The notes beneath the pieces were generated by a model. That model saw nothing but the letters and a program-made list of their open reading frames with translations. It ran no database searches and was not told the DNA's origin. The position numbers and the translations under genes are program-made. Source: Shewanella benthica (lineage in GTDB: Bacteria > Pseudomonadota > Gammaproteobacteria > Enterobacterales > Shewanellaceae). From it: a stretch of 64,000 nucleotides of DNA. Shown here piece after piece: positions 6,560 through 17,115 of the stretch. Every line of letters begins with the position of its first letter. Positions within the stretch are counted from its first letter, which is position 1. The stretch spans positions 1 to 64,000 of the forward strand of contig JAKVHY010000014.1 of the NCBI GenBank assembly GCA_023284085.1, read 5' to 3'.

Positions 6560-8722
6560 CTAACGTCCTCTCCTGCCTTCTCTCATCATGCCGTGTTGCC
6601 TGGCATTGCGAGAACGATTTAGTCCTTCACGATCTAAGTTACGATTATTTATCTGGTGACTGACATTATTCGGTCTGGCAGGCATAGTCGTAGGCATGCT
6701 GATATCTCTATTACTTAAACCTGTATCGATTTTCTGGCGCACCTCTGGCGTGGGAGTCCAACTGCCTCTGTCACGGCTCTGCCATTGCCCTTCGTTATCT
6801 CGAGCCAGGTTGCCATTCTTGTCGGCAAAGACATTATTGGCACGATCAGCATTATGAGTCGCTTGCTTAAACTTATTATTGAGCTTAGCAGGATCGGCAT
6901 TACGCTTTCGGTTCTCCGGGTGATTATAGAGGCTATTTCTATTCACTCGATTGCCTGAGATATGGTTATTTTTAACCAGCTTATTGGAGATATTGGTTCG
7001 GTTACCTATGCTGATGCTATTACCAATATTAATGTCACCTGTGTTAATCACCACGGGTCGGCGATAACCACCACCATAGTAACCGCCGCAGCAGCGACCC
7101 GGATAATAGTGGTTACCCCAGCCTGCATTCCAGCCAACACCTACACTGAAGAAGCCATTACTCCAACTGACGCCGACATTCCATCCAGTCCATGGGTTGT
7201 AGCCCACATGTAGCCCCCAAGTCGGTGGACGCGGGTAGTAGTATCTACCCCAGTAAGGAGGGTAATACCAGCCAGTGCCGTAGACGGGCACACCGTAGTA
7301 TGGATAGGACCACATATAACCAGGGGTGTATCCTACGTAAACGATCTCAGGTGTGGAATCATAGATTTCTACATAGGTGGTGTTGTAGACAGGCGAGCTG
7401 GGGGGGATCTTGGCTAACTCTTCAGTGGGGATTTTATCCGCGACTTTCCATGGGCCATTTGCCGAGCTGGCGGTGAACCAAACGCCGTTGTCGACTGCGT
7501 AATATTGCTCATTAATCTTCAAAACCTGAGTGCCGGTGTTAACGGCATAAGCCACCTTAGTACCAGGAATGGATTCGAATTTAGGCTCACCATCATAGGT
7601 AACGTTAAGTTTTGCTTCGCTACGTTTAATGGCCGCTGTTTGTGGGATCTGTGCATCGAGCATAGCCTGATCGGCTTCCGATGTGCCGGCGACGGAGACT
7701 CTTAAGCCGCCTATATCAGACTCTGGCGGGATATCATTAAAACTGGCGGGCAACTTATCGGCGCGGACAAAGGTCCAAGGTCCCGCCTCTTTCTTCGCTT
7801 TAAACCAGCGTCCGGAGAGGAGTAGATACATGTCACCAGTCGTTGTCTCTCTTATCCATGCCGTCTCTGTATTACTTACATAAAGTAACTTGCCTTGGGT
7901 TAGGCTCTTCCACTCAGGCTTTCCGTCGGTTGCCACCAGCTCGCTGGGTGCATCGACGGCGATCACAGCCGGAGCCTTGCTAGCCTTAGCGCTTGCTTGC
8001 TCGGATGAGGGTATCATCTTCACCAGATCTGCTGGCGGATACTGGGTAACCTGCCAGGGTCCCATTGGCTTATCCGCGACGTACCAGAATGTACCACTGC
8101 TGAGATACACCTTGTTAGTCTTAGTATTGCGCGCAACAGCAAAAGGCGTATTTAACGCACGTTCATAGGGGCTGTTTTCTATCTCCCTAAATTGAGGGCG
8201 GCCATCATATGACAGTAAAACGCTGAGCTGCTGACGGAAAAGAATATTGGGGGCATCATTTTTAATCGCTTGTAGGCTTTTCTTTTCTTGTTTGGCATTG
8301 GCAAGACTGGCGGATAGTTTGTCCATAGATATCTCGAAGCTGCTTGCAGCCAAAGCTTTCTCTACGACTTGGGTAAACCTTTGTTCGTCAGCTTGTGTCG
8401 AATCTGGCCACCTTACTCGGGTGACTTTTACATTTCTGACTGTCGCGCGGTCATTATCGGTATCGATACGTGCACTGAACCAGAACGCTCCAAATATGGG
8501 GTCCTCTGTGTCGATAAGCTCGAGTGACATAGCCGCTCGTCCCTGAAGGATATTACCGGAAAGAGATTCGGGTTGCGGTTGGTAAACAACAATAGTTCCT
8601 TCCTTGTCAGTGACTTCCTGAGGCCATTCTATGGTGCTGGCGTTGACATTGAATGTCCCCATGGAGAGGAAAGCAATAGCGATGAAGATAAGGCGTAAAC
8701 AAGTTGAGATTTTGGCAGACAT
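6560..8722 (-). CDS. Exported protein with three W..GPW repeats and Tyr/Pro-rich tail
   Basis: 720 residues with a signal peptide (1-29). Three tandem units of about 90-100 residues each start with a (Y/T)DGxP motif and end in a W(Y/F)xA...GPW motif (about 172-223, 265-316, 376-425). Next comes an aromatic, glycine-rich stretch (about 465-565, many Tyr, Trp, Pro, Gly and a CCGG), then a polar Asn/Arg-rich tail with low complexity. Similar proteins in Shewanella have been labelled 'carbohydrate-binding family V/XII', without strong proof. A cell-surface or periplasmic role is inferred. It is monocistronic. Confidence 0.75.
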   Translation of the reverse strand: MSAKISTCLRLIFIAIAFLSMGTFNVNASTIEWPQEVTDKEGTIVVYQPQPESLSGNILQGRAAMSLELIDTEDPIFGAFWFSARIDTDNDRATVRNVKVTRVRWPDSTQADEQRFTQVVEKALAASSFEISMDKLSASLANAKQEKKSLQAIKNDAPNILFRQQLSVLLSYDGRPQFREIENSPYERALNTPFAVARNTKTNKVYLSSGTFWYVADKPMGPWQVTQYPPADLVKMIPSSEQASAKASKAPAVIAVDAPSELVATDGKPEWKSLTQGKLLYVSNTETAWIRETTTGDMYLLLSGRWFKAKKEAGPWTFVRADKLPASFNDIPPESDIGGLRVSVAGTSEADQAMLDAQIPQTAAIKRSEAKLNVTYDGEPKFESIPGTKVAYAVNTGTQVLKINEQYYAVDNGVWFTASSANGPWKVADKIPTEELAKIPPSSPVYNTTYVEIYDSTPEIVYVGYTPGYMWSYPYYGVPVYGTGWYYPPYWGRYYYPRPPTWGLHVGYNPWTGWNVGVSWSNGFFSVGVGWNAGWGNHYYPGRCCGGYYGGGYRRPVVINTGDINIGNSISIGNRTNISNKLVKNNHISGNRVNRNSLYNHPENRKRNADPAKLNNKFKQATHNADRANNVFADKNGNLARDNEGQWQSRDRGSWTPTPEVRQKIDTGLSNRDISMPTTMPARPNNVSHQINNRNLDREGLNRSRNARQHGMMREGRRGR

Positions 8723-8857
8723 GACAGTTCCTCTATCTGATACTGATCACAAGCTAACATAATTGCTCGATTTAGAAGCGATTTTTATTGTTTATACCGA
8801 TTAGTATTACTCTCGCGCTCCGATGAAGCGGGATGTAGGAATGAAGCTAGTGGCATG

Positions 8858-8892
8858 AAAAAGGCCCTAAACAAGATGTTTAGAGCCTTTAA
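8858..8892 (-). terminator. glnA terminator
   Basis: Stem aaggc-cctaaaca / tgtttag-agcctt with an aga loop. On the minus strand it is followed by a T run (cctttttc). It lies about 45 nt after the glnA stop codon. Confidence 0.8.
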
Positions 8893-8934
8893 ATACTAGC
8901 TGCTTAACTTGCAGCTATGGATACACCATTGAGA

Positions 8935-10344
8935 TTACAAGCTGTAATAAAGCTCGAACTCGACAGGGTGAGTTGTCTGATTAACACGCTCAACATCTTC
9001 AGTCTTCAGCTTGATATATGAATCGATGAAATCGTTGCTAAATACTTCGCCGCGAGTCAGGAATTCACGATCCGCATCCAGACATTCGAGTGCATTCTCA
9101 AGTGAAGTTGCCACTGTTGGAATTTCAGCAGCCTCTTCAGGAGGCAGATCATATAGATCTTTGTCCATGGCTTCACCTGGATGGATCTTGTTCTGAATGC
9201 CATCTAGGCCAGCCATCAGCATAGCCGAGAATGCCAAATATGGATTAGCCATTGGGTCACCGAATCTTAGTTCGATACGACGTCCCTTAGGGCTTGGAAC
9301 CAAAGGTATACGAATCGAAGCGCTGCGGTTAGCCGCAGAGTATGCCAGCATTACCGGCGCTTCGAAATGTGGGATCAGACGCTTGTACGAGTTGGTGGCC
9401 GGGTTGGAGAAGGCGTTGATAGCGCGAGCATGCTTGATAACTCCACCGATAAAATAGATGGCCAACTCGCTTAATCCGCCGTATTTGTCACCGGCGAATA
9501 GGTTAGTGCCATCTTTAGCCAGCGAGATATGAACGTGCATACCGCTACCATTGTCGCCAACGATAGGCTTAGGCATAAAGGTGGCTGTCTTGCCGTAGAC
9601 ATGGGCGACGTTATGCACTACATATTTTAATACCTGAACTTCATCGGCCTTGAGCGTTAGTGTGTTGAAACGTGTGGCGATCTCGTTCTGACCGGCCGTC
9701 GCAACTTCATGGTGATGAGCCTCGACAACCTGACCCATCTCCTCGAGGATAAGACACATAGCGCTACGGATATCTTGTGAAGAGTCGACAGGAGGCACAG
9801 GGAAGTATCCGCCCTTAACGCTTGGACGGTGACCCGTGTTACCACCTTCGTAGCTGGTTCCTGAGTTCCAGCTGGCTTCTTCGGCGTCTAGCTTATAGAA
9901 ACAGCCGGACATATCGGCGCCATATTTAACGTCATCAAACAGGAAGAACTCAGGCTCTGGGCCGAGCAAAACAGTATCCGCTATACCGGTAGAACGCAGG
10001 TACTCTTCGGCTTTCTTGGCGATAGAGCGTGGGTCGCGATTATAACCTGTCATGGTGCCAGGATTGAGAATATCGCAACGTATAATAGCCGTGGTATCTG
10101 CGGTGAAAGGGTCCAGTACAAAGCTTTCAGGGTCTGGCATCAACACCATGTCTGATTCGTTGATTCCCTTCCAACCATTAATAGATGAACCATCGAACAT
10201 CTTGCCGTCTTCAAAAAAGTCTTCATCGACCTGATGCGAAGGGATTGAGACGTGCTGTTCTTTACCACGGGTATCGGTAAAGCGTAGATCAACAAACTTA
10301 ACTTCTAATTCTTTGAGTTGTTGTAAAACTGATTCAGCTGACAT
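8935..10344 (-). CDS. glnA: Glutamine synthetase, type I
   Basis: 469 residues, the exact length of the enteric dodecameric enzyme. It makes glutamine from glutamate, ammonia and ATP in the cytoplasm. The N-terminal beta-grasp has [15 protein letters not shown], and the catalytic region has [10 protein letters not shown], the NGSGMHVH loop and the NRSASIRIP loop. The adenylylation-site context LYDLPPEEA, with its Tyr near 398, indicates regulation by GlnE. It is preceded by a sigma-54 promoter and several NtrC boxes, so its expression should rise under nitrogen limitation. Confidence 0.98.
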   Translation of the reverse strand: MSAESVLQQLKELEVKFVDLRFTDTRGKEQHVSIPSHQVDEDFFEDGKMFDGSSINGWKGINESDMVLMPDPESFVLDPFTADTTAIIRCDILNPGTMTGYNRDPRSIAKKAEEYLRSTGIADTVLLGPEPEFFLFDDVKYGADMSGCFYKLDAEEASWNSGTSYEGGNTGHRPSVKGGYFPVPPVDSSQDIRSAMCLILEEMGQVVEAHHHEVATAGQNEIATRFNTLTLKADEVQVLKYVVHNVAHVYGKTATFMPKPIVGDNGSGMHVHISLAKDGTNLFAGDKYGGLSELAIYFIGGVIKHARAINAFSNPATNSYKRLIPHFEAPVMLAYSAANRSASIRIPLVPSPKGRRIELRFGDPMANPYLAFSAMLMAGLDGIQNKIHPGEAMDKDLYDLPPEEAAEIPTVATSLENALECLDADREFLTRGEVFSNDFIDSYIKLKTEDVERVNQTTHPVEFELYYSL

Positions 10345-10430
10345 TCTAAGTCTCCGAGTAGGGTAAAGGCTAAGCCCTTATTTATATCTAAACTTCTATT
10401 AGCGCTTCTTATGCGATTCTGACTTTTAAT

Positions 10431-10447
10431 AAGCTAGACTCGTGCCA
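10431..10447 (-). promoter_or_regulatory. Sigma-54 promoter of glnA
   Basis: The minus strand reads TGGCACG-agtc-TAGCTT, matching the sigma-54 consensus TGGCACG-n4-TTGCW at all positions but one, with the GG/GC dinucleotides at proper spacing. It lies about 90 nt before the glnA start, with NtrC boxes 65-120 nt further upstream. Confidence 0.8.
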
Positions 10448-10510
10448 AAAGCGTAAGGTTATGATTTTTAAGAAAACAGAAGCGGCGTGCTGCACACAGA
10501 TATGAAAATA

Positions 10511-10567
10511 TGCACTATGATGGTGCGTCAAATGGTCTATTTTGGTGCGATCACCATGATGGTGCGA
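10511..10567 (-). promoter_or_regulatory. NtrC enhancer boxes of glnA
   Basis: Three copies or half-copies of the NtrC palindrome: tgcactatgatggtgcg (10511-10527), ctattttggtgcg (10537-10549) and tcaccatgatggtgcg (10551-10566). Their location upstream of the sigma-54 promoter is that of an enhancer. Binding is inferred from the consensus. Confidence 0.75.
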
Positions 10568-10719
10568 AGGCAGACAAAACATACTATTCATAGCTGACTA
10601 AAAAATAATCCTGTGCGAGAGCACTAGGCTAGAGTAGAATGGCACGTTTTTTATTGCAACAGCTATTATTAAGGCTGTTTCAAATATCCCACTATATATA
10701 GATGGTAAGAGGTTTATCA

Positions 10720-12531
10720 GTGTTAGAGAATTTACGTAACATCGCCATTATTGCACACGTCGACCATGGTAAAACTACCTTGGTAGATAAGTTGCTGTCG
10801 CAGTCTGGAACTCTTGAGACCCGAGGAGAAGCCACTGAGCGGGTGATGGATTCAAACGATCTTGAAAAGGAACGTGGAATCACGATTCTTGCAAAGAACA
10901 CTGCCATCAAGTGGAATGATTACCGTATCAACATCGTGGATACTCCAGGTCACGCCGATTTCGGTGGTGAAGTTGAGCGCGTTCTTTCTATGGTTGATTC
11001 AGTATTGCTTCTTGTCGACGCAGTTGACGGTCCAATGCCTCAGACTCGCTTCGTAACTAAGAAAGCTTTCGCCCTAGGTCTTAAGCCTATTGTTGTTATC
11101 AACAAGATTGACCGTCCTGGCGCGCGTCCTGATTGGGTTATCGATCAAGTCTTCGACCTGTTCGACAACTTAGGCGCTACCGATGAGCAGTTAGACTTCC
11201 CAATCGTTTATGCTTCTGCATTGAACGGTTTTGCCGGTCTGGAACCTGACATCACCGAAGGCGACATGACGCCACTGTTCGAGACTATCGTCGAGAAAGT
11301 TGCTTCACCAGATGCTGATGCAGAAGGTGATCTACAGATGCAGATCTCTCAGATCGATTACAACTCTTATGTAGGTGTTATCGGTATTGGTCGCATCAAG
11401 CGCGGCAGTATCAAGACTAATCAACAAATTACTATCATTAGCGCCGATGGCACTAAGCGTAACGGTAAAGTTGGCAAGGTTCTTGGTTACATGGGTCTGG
11501 ATCGTAACGAAGTTGAAGTCGGTAATGCCGGTGACATCGTTGCCATCACGGGTCTGGGCCAGCTACTAATTTCTGACACAGTTTGTGCAACTACTAACGT
11601 AGAGGCATTGCCTCCTCTGTCTGTAGATGAGCCAACTCTGACTATGACCTTCCAGGTCAACACCTCTCCGTTCGCCGGTAAAGAAGGTAAGTACGTGACT
11701 TCACGTAACATCTTCGAGCGTCTGCAGCGTGAATTAGTTCACAACGTGGCACTACGTGTGGAAGAGACTGAAAGCCCGGATCGTTTCCGTGTTTCTGGTC
11801 GTGGTGAGCTTCACCTGTCAATCCTGATCGAAAACATGCGTCGTGAAGGTTACGAGCTAGCCGTTTCTCGCCCAGAAGTTATCGTTAAAGAGATCGATGG
11901 CGAGATGTGTGAGCCATTCGAAAACTTGACTGTAGACATTGAAGAGCAGCATCAAGGTTCTGTTATCGAGAAGCTGGGGATCCGTAAAGCTGACATGAAA
12001 GATATGCAGCTGGATGGTAAGGGTCGTGTACGTATCGACTTCGTTATCCCAAGCCGTGGCTTGATTGGTTTCCAAACTGACTTCATGACTGCCACTTCTG
12101 GTTCAGGCCTTATCTACCATTCATTCGACCATTACGGTCCAGTGAAAGGCGGTGAAATCGGTCAGCGTGCTCGTGGCGTATTGATCTCTAACGCTACGGG
12201 TAAAGCACTGACTTTCGCCCTGTTTAACCTTCAAGCTCGTGGTCGTCTATTTATCGGTCACGCCGCAGAAGTTTATGAAGGTCAGGTTGTCGGTCTTCAT
12301 GCTCGCGCAAATGACTTAACGGTTAACTGTTTGAAAGGTAAGCAGCTGACTAACATGCGTGCATCGGGTACCGATGAGGCGCAAGTACTGACTCCGCCTA
12401 TCAACATGACACTCGAGCAGGCGCTTGAGTTTATCGATGATGATGAGTTGGTAGAAGTTACGCCGTTGAACGTTCGTGTTCGTAAGCGTTACTTGACCGA
12501 GAACGAGCGTAAGCGTCATAACCGTAAGTAA
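10720..12531 (+). CDS. typA: Ribosome-associated translational GTPase TypA/BipA
   Basis: 603 residues. This GTPase of the EF-G/LepA superfamily binds 70S ribosomes and supports growth in cold or stress by aiding 50S assembly. G1 is AHVDHGKT, G3 is [11 protein letters not shown], and G4 is NKIDRPGA; domains II, III and V and the TypA-specific C-terminus follow. The GTG at 10720 has AGAGG six bases upstream and gives the usual [10 protein letters not shown]-terminus. An ATG at 10702 in the same frame would add six unconserved residues. It is divergent from glnA and ends at a strong terminator. Confidence 0.97.
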   Translation: MLENLRNIAIIAHVDHGKTTLVDKLLSQSGTLETRGEATERVMDSNDLEKERGITILAKNTAIKWNDYRINIVDTPGHADFGGEVERVLSMVDSVLLLVDAVDGPMPQTRFVTKKAFALGLKPIVVINKIDRPGARPDWVIDQVFDLFDNLGATDEQLDFPIVYASALNGFAGLEPDITEGDMTPLFETIVEKVASPDADAEGDLQMQISQIDYNSYVGVIGIGRIKRGSIKTNQQITIISADGTKRNGKVGKVLGYMGLDRNEVEVGNAGDIVAITGLGQLLISDTVCATTNVEALPPLSVDEPTLTMTFQVNTSPFAGKEGKYVTSRNIFERLQRELVHNVALRVEETESPDRFRVSGRGELHLSILIENMRREGYELAVSRPEVIVKEIDGEMCEPFENLTVDIEEQHQGSVIEKLGIRKADMKDMQLDGKGRVRIDFVIPSRGLIGFQTDFMTATSGSGLIYHSFDHYGPVKGGEIGQRARGVLISNATGKALTFALFNLQARGRLFIGHAAEVYEGQVVGLHARANDLTVNCLKGKQLTNMRASGTDEAQVLTPPINMTLEQALEFIDDDELVEVTPLNVRVRKRYLTENERKRHNRK

Positions 12532-12568
12532 TGTTACGTTAATCGAAGCGTAAGGTTTCGAGTTTCGT

Positions 12569-12608
12569 AAAAAAGCCCTGAGCATGCAAATGCTCAGGGC
12601 TTTTTGTT
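12569..12608 (+). terminator. typA terminator
   Basis: A 16-bp stem aaaaagccctgagcat / atgctcagggcttttt with a short loop and a T run, about 40 nt after the typA stop. The A/T flanks allow activity on both strands. Confidence 0.88.
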
Positions 12609-12630
12609 TTTAAGGCAAAGAAGATGCGAG

Positions 12631-12649
12631 GGTCCTAGAGTCTAGGACC
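12631..12649. repeat. Small palindrome, TCTAGGACC family
   Basis: ggtcctaga/gtctaggacc forms a near-perfect hairpin between two convergent genes. Related sequence occurs at 14131-14150 and 17693-17736. Confidence 0.5.
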
Positions 12650-12662
12650 TATAAACTGATTT

Positions 12663-13877
12663 TTAATGTCCAATCGATTTCAGATGCTGTATCAGATAGA
12701 TGCGATCTTCATCCGGTGTTTGACTATGCCAAAACCCGCCCACATAGGCGCCTAATGGGATGAGGAACATAATGAGTAGCAGGATTACGGTTAATCCCCT
12801 TGCGGATAGCTTAATCCCATTGCGGGTGCTGAAGTGGAGCGCTTCCTTCTTGGGGCAGGCCGATACGCAGCGCATACAGGCCTGACATTCGTCGGAGCGA
12901 ATATTCTTCTGAGTGTGGACTGAAATATTGGCCGGACATGCGCGGGTACATTTGTCGCAGTTCATTCCCTTAGACTCGATCAAGCAGTGTTGTGTGCTTC
13001 TGCGTATCTTAAACGGGCTCAGGAAGCTGATTAAACCTAATAAGGCACCATAAGGGCAGATGTAGCGGCAGAAGCCCTGACGTCGCCATGCAGCGAGCCC
13101 TAAGATGAAGGCAAAGCATGCGAGAGTGGCAAGCCCCGGGGTGATGAAGAATAGGCCCATCTTGAGATCGGCTATCTTGTGGTAGTTTCCCTCCAGATAG
13201 TGCGGAATAGACTGAGGCGGCATGCCAATGATGATGTAGAGCAAGGCGGCTAACAGCAGATATTTGAGCATACGAAGGGGCCAGTCTAACCAGGCTGGTG
13301 GTAGCATCTCATTCTTAATGAAGCGTTTTCTCAGCTTATACAAGTATTCCCCCGCGAGTCCCAGAGGGCAGGCCCAACCACAGAAGGCGCGTTTGCATAG
13401 CAGTCCGGTCAGCAAGACCACGGCTAACATCACGGCAGCGGCTGGATGTGTCTGATCCCACAAGCCTAGAGTCAGTATGGCCTTGAGTTCTATGCCTCCG
13501 GCGATGGGTAAAAAGGCGTCGCCGACATCTGGCCTCATTAGCCAAGGCGTGATGCCAGCTTTTAATAATGCCGTGTTTATCGCAAATTGAACTCCGACCA
13601 ACAACATAGAGAGTGCCAGTAGATGTTGAATTGCATCTCGCAGGGTATTTATCCTCTGTTCACCTCTGGCTAGCTCAGGTTTAAGTTTAGTGAGCAGGAA
13701 GATTGAAGATGCTGCGATAGCACTCGCGAGCATCAAGGGCCAATACAGTGAGCTTATACAGGCGCCAATAGCCAGAATGATAGTGGTCAAGGCTCCCGAT
13801 TTTTTCCCACTCCAATAAAGTAAGCTTGCGCTATAGGCGAGTGCAAGCATTAAGGTTAATGATTCTACAAAGGTCAT
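12663..13877 (-). CDS. Polyferredoxin-type membrane 4Fe-4S protein (NapH/YccM/NosR-like)
   Basis: 404 residues. An integral membrane protein with about nine hydrophobic segments and cysteine clusters typical of NapH/CcoG/NosR electron-transfer proteins. It has two membrane-edge motifs, CGWACPLG (about 170) and CRYICPYG (about 265). Two ferredoxin-like clusters follow, CDKCTRACP (about 310) and CQACMRCVSACP (about 330), before a final membrane helix. It probably moves electrons between quinol and a periplasmic or cytoplasmic partner. The partner is unknown because it stands alone, convergent with typA. Confidence 0.82.
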   Translation of the reverse strand: MTFVESLTLMLALAYSASLLYWSGKKSGALTTIILAIGACISSLYWPLMLASAIAASSIFLLTKLKPELARGEQRINTLRDAIQHLLALSMLLVGVQFAINTALLKAGITPWLMRPDVGDAFLPIAGGIELKAILTLGLWDQTHPAAAVMLAVVLLTGLLCKRAFCGWACPLGLAGEYLYKLRKRFIKNEMLPPAWLDWPLRMLKYLLLAALLYIIIGMPPQSIPHYLEGNYHKIADLKMGLFFITPGLATLACFAFILGLAAWRRQGFCRYICPYGALLGLISFLSPFKIRRSTQHCLIESKGMNCDKCTRACPANISVHTQKNIRSDECQACMRCVSACPKKEALHFSTRNGIKLSARGLTVILLLIMFLIPLGAYVGGFWHSQTPDEDRIYLIQHLKSIGH

Positions 13878-14090
13878 AATGATCTGATATGAGTGACAAG
13901 GTGTATCAGTCAGAGGCTTGAGGCGGAAGTAAGTTCTTCACATAACATGCTTTTGTGTGTCACCTCTAAATAACAGATGGTGTTTAGGGCTAGGCTAGGA
14001 GCTGTATCACAAACTTATGATTGAATGGCTTGTGTATATTGGTATCTGGGGTAGGGCGAAAAAACGAGTATATAAAAGCTACAAAAGCCC

Positions 14091-14114
14091 TGAACCTAGA
14101 TGCTCAGGGCCTTA
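14091..14114 (-). terminator. Terminator after the DUF2959 gene
   Basis: Stem gccctga/tcagggc. On the minus strand it is followed by a short T run (gggcttttg). It lies about 35 nt past the stop at 14146. Confidence 0.65.
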
Positions 14115-14130
14115 TTATGTTGTTTAATTT

Positions 14131-14150
14131 TCTAGTTCCTAGAAACTAGT
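14131..14150. repeat. Palindrome, CTAGTTCCTAG family
   Basis: tctagttcctagaaactagt overlaps the last codons of the DUF2959 gene. It is related to the longer palindrome at 17693-17736. Confidence 0.45.
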
Positions 14151-14793
14151 TTCCTTCCATGGAAGCTATAAACTTATTCGATTCTTCGATAGATTTGTTC
14201 ATTTCCTTGATCAGGCCGGAAATATCTGTCTTCAGGCTGGCAAACTCACCCTTGATGGCTCCGATCGCTTGGGCATTCAAGTTATGCTTCAGATAAAGCA
14301 TATTGTCTTTCATTGCGGTTAAAACTGGTGCCATCTTACTTTCGGCGCGCTTCATGGTACGAACTAACTGCTCGTACGAACGCTGAGTCTCACGCAACTT
14401 ACTCTCACTGCTACGGCGTAGGCTTGCCTTACTTATTTCGCCTATTTCGGTTTGCCATTCATCGAACAGAGCATCGGCCACATCTTCTACTTTTTCGATG
14501 CGGTTGCTGACGTCATCAGCCGCATCCTGAGATGATTCATATTCATCCTTGGCCTTGTTGTAAGCCGTCTCCAGATCGCCACCATCGTGGTTAATCAGGG
14601 CCTGCATCTCTTCGAGTGCCGAGCTAAATTGCTTCTGCGCTTCTTCCTGAGACTCTCTGGCATCCTCAACCCGGTCGACCATGATGTCACGCTTGTGATA
14701 ACCCACTTTCTCCATGGCACCATAATAGGCACTCTGACAGCCCGTCAGGAGTAAGCTGGTGGCCACGATGGCAATTGATATGTATCTCTTCAT
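14146..14793 (-). CDS. DUF2959 lipoprotein
   Basis: 215 residues from the ATG at 14793. AGGA lies just upstream inside the longer frame, and this start opens a lipoprotein signal, MKRYISIA...LLTGC, with the lipid-accepting Cys near residue 19. The rest is almost wholly alpha-helical and rich in charged heptads, suggesting a long coiled coil of the DUF2959 type found in marine gammaproteobacteria. It is probably anchored in the outer or inner membrane facing the periplasm. No biochemical role is known. Confidence 0.82.
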   Translation of the reverse strand: MKRYISIAIVATSLLLTGCQSAYYGAMEKVGYHKRDIMVDRVEDARESQEEAQKQFSSALEEMQALINHDGGDLETAYNKAKDEYESSQDAADDVSNRIEKVEDVADALFDEWQTEIGEISKASLRRSSESKLRETQRSYEQLVRTMKRAESKMAPVLTAMKDNMLYLKHNLNAQAIGAIKGEFASLKTDISGLIKEMNKSIEESNKFIASMEGN

Positions 14794-14847
14794 GTTTGGA
14801 TAGTCCTTGTCCATAGCTGGAAACTGAGTTCGGTCGAATATAAACGA

Positions 14848-15075
14848 TTAATCGGCTTTGAATCGTGCGGCGTCAATGATGCACCAAAGGTGTAATGGTA
14901 ATGCGACGATTAAGAATATGCCAAAAGTGAAAGTGGCAATACCGTATGAGACATAGGTGGCTATACAAAAGATTATTGCAGCGAATATGCGCCCCTGAAC
15001 GAGTTGCCCTAAGCCTGCGAAAAAGAAGCTTGCGATAGCGGCAATTACGTTGCCTGCCGATCCTGGTTGTGACAT
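14848..15075 (-). CDS. Small two-helix membrane protein
   Basis: 75 residues with two or three hydrophobic helices (about 9-24, 28-45 and 48-67) and a short basic tail (DAARFKAD). The layout resembles TM2/Pmp3-like small membrane proteins, but I do not recognise a defined family. It lies 54 nt upstream of the DUF2959 start on the same strand, so the two may be co-transcribed. Confidence 0.65.
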   Translation of the reverse strand: MSQPGSAGNVIAAIASFFFAGLGQLVQGRIFAAIIFCIATYVSYGIATFTFGIFLIVALPLHLWCIIDAARFKAD

Positions 15076-15177
15076 CTATTTATTCCTTACACTTGTAAAT
15101 CTTAGGTTATAAGCTTTATTGTACGAATATACGTATTTAATACCAAGTCTTCAAATCAACACAATCAAGAGATCGCA

Positions 15178-16170
15178 GTGATAAATAAGATAAATGGAAC
15201 ACATTTTCGTACCTTGGGGCTAAGCATTTGGCATTTCATGGTACATCTAAAACAGAGATTAGCGGAAGATCAGATCAATATTCGTGCGGGGCATCTAGCC
15301 TATGTCACCTTATTGTCCTTGGTCCCCATGGTGGCAGTGACCATGTCTATGTTGTCAGCCTTTCCTGTGTTTAGCGAGATTAGGGGTCAGATAGAAAGCT
15401 TTATCTATGATAACTTTCTGCCTGCTGCCGGTGACAGTGTTCAGGTTTATATCAATGAGTTTGTCGACAATGCTTCCAAGGGGACGGCAGTAGGTATTGC
15501 GGCATTGATGGTCGTGGCGATCATGCTGATATCTAACATAGATAAGTCCCTTAACAGTATTTGGCGCACCACGGAGAAGCGCTCCATGGTGGTGTCATTT
15601 TCCATGTATTGGATGGTGTTGACCCTTGGTCCGGTATTGATGGGGGCAAGCCTGGTGGCAACGTCCTATGTGGTGTCACTCAAGGTATTCAGTGGTGCAG
15701 ATATCTCGGGATTTGTGCCCTTATTAGTTGAGCGTTTACCTATGTTTTTCTCGGTCGCCACCTTCCTGCTCATCTATATGGTTGTGCCTAATACTAAGGT
15801 TAAATTTTTGCATGCCCTGCTAGGGGCGGTTGCTGCGGCACTATTGTTTGAGTTTGGCAAGAAAGGCTTCGCCTTCTATCTGACTCAGTTCCCAAGCTAC
15901 GAGGCGATATATGGTGCCTTGGCGGTGATTCCCATCCTGTTTATCTGGGTGTATCTCTCCTGGATGATAGTCTTGATTGGCGCCGAAATAACGGCGGCCT
16001 TGCCTGAATATCTCGATAAGAAATTGCCAGCGTCTTCTGAGCCGTCATCTGCTAAAGATGCGATAAAGACCAGCATCTCCTATACCAGCCATATCTTAGA
16101 CGTTGGGCCAGAGAAGAAGGACGAACAAAAAGTTGCAGATAAAGCAACAGAGATAGCGACCAAGCCATGA
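15178..16170 (+). CDS. YihY/BrkB-family inner membrane protein
   Basis: 330 residues, GTG start. The YihY (formerly 'ribonuclease BN') family has about six membrane helices; visible signatures are [17 protein letters not shown] near the N-terminus and [19 protein letters not shown] near the C-terminus. A polar tail (about 283-330) is cytoplasmic. The family's role is unsettled; it is not the RNase. Its last four bases overlap the start of the next gene (ATGA), indicating translational coupling with the peptidase gene. Confidence 0.9.
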   Translation: MINKINGTHFRTLGLSIWHFMVHLKQRLAEDQINIRAGHLAYVTLLSLVPMVAVTMSMLSAFPVFSEIRGQIESFIYDNFLPAAGDSVQVYINEFVDNASKGTAVGIAALMVVAIMLISNIDKSLNSIWRTTEKRSMVVSFSMYWMVLTLGPVLMGASLVATSYVVSLKVFSGADISGFVPLLVERLPMFFSVATFLLIYMVVPNTKVKFLHALLGAVAAALLFEFGKKGFAFYLTQFPSYEAIYGALAVIPILFIWVYLSWMIVLIGAEITAALPEYLDKKLPASSEPSSAKDAIKTSISYTSHILDVGPEKKDEQKVADKATEIATKP

Positions 16171-17111
16171 GGTCCTTACCCACATTTATTCGCCGAGATT
16201 GGCTAGATGTGGGTGATGGCCATCAGCTTCATTTGGCGCAATATGGCGATCCAGCGGGTGTCCCCGTGCTATATCTCCATGGTGGGCCTGGGGCGGGTTG
16301 TATGAGTGAAGAATTAGCCCTGTTTGATGGCGATAACTGTCATGTGTTGATGTTAGATCAGCGGGGAAGCGGGCGTTCTAAGCCCCTGGGTGTGATAGAT
16401 AAAAATAATGTTTTAGCCTTGCTTAAAGATCTGGAAAAAGTACGCCTATGGCTGGGCATTCCGGCCTGGTGCTTAGTTGGGGGCTCCTTTGGTGCCACCT
16501 TAGGCATGCTATACAGTGGTTTGTATCCTGAAAAAGTGCTGTCTCAGGTATATTGGGGGCTGTTTATCCCCAGTGAGGATGGCACAAATTGGCTGTATTC
16601 GAATAAAGGTGCTGCCAACTTGTTCGCTGATGAGTACTTGGCATTTACAGCTGTTGCGCCTTTCTGTTCCCATGTAGATCAGTTATTTGAAAAATATCGG
16701 CTTGGACTGAAGCATAATGATGCCGATACTCGTCATCATTATATCCGTTCTTGGCTTGTCTGGGAGGCGGCACTTGCTATGCCCACAAATGAGGGGGTTA
16801 GCTCAGATGCATTTCTGAGTAAAAGTTTAGCTGCAATAGAACTCCATTATGCGAGTCATCAATATTTTGGAGCTTATTCATTAATGCGAGAAATATCAGC
16901 GGGTATTCAGGCTCCAAGCCGTATTTTACAGGGGGAGCTGGATTGGGTCTGCCCCACTCAAATAGTCGAAAAATTCTTAACTCAGTTTGGTAATGATTGC
17001 ATAAATTACTCTGTGATTAAAAGCGGGTATCATGGATTAGCCGATGATAAGATGTTTCGGGAAGTCGTCTATGCCATACGGGAAATGGCAAAAAATATTA
17101 AGGAAGTATAG
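16167..17111 (+). CDS. pip: Proline iminopeptidase (alpha/beta hydrolase)
   Basis: 314 residues. This cytoplasmic serine peptidase (family S33) removes N-terminal proline from peptides. The oxyanion-hole motif HGGPGAGC (about 33), the DQRGSGRS signature (about 64), the nucleophile elbow GGSFGATLG with Ser near 108, the acid D near 254 (in GELDWVCP) and the His near 285 (in SGYHGLAD) are all present. It overlaps the YihY-like gene by 4 nt and precedes a lipoprotein gene by 4 nt, so the three form an operon. Confidence 0.9.
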   Translation: MRSLPTFIRRDWLDVGDGHQLHLAQYGDPAGVPVLYLHGGPGAGCMSEELALFDGDNCHVLMLDQRGSGRSKPLGVIDKNNVLALLKDLEKVRLWLGIPAWCLVGGSFGATLGMLYSGLYPEKVLSQVYWGLFIPSEDGTNWLYSNKGAANLFADEYLAFTAVAPFCSHVDQLFEKYRLGLKHNDADTRHHYIRSWLVWEAALAMPTNEGVSSDAFLSKSLAAIELHYASHQYFGAYSLMREISAGIQAPSRILQGELDWVCPTQIVEKFLTQFGNDCINYSVIKSGYHGLADDKMFREVVYAIREMAKNIKEV

Positions 17112-17115
17112 ATAA

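Noticed and set aside
12663..13877. NapH of a nitrate reductase operon
   Set aside because: No nap genes nearby; only the general polyferredoxin family can be claimed.
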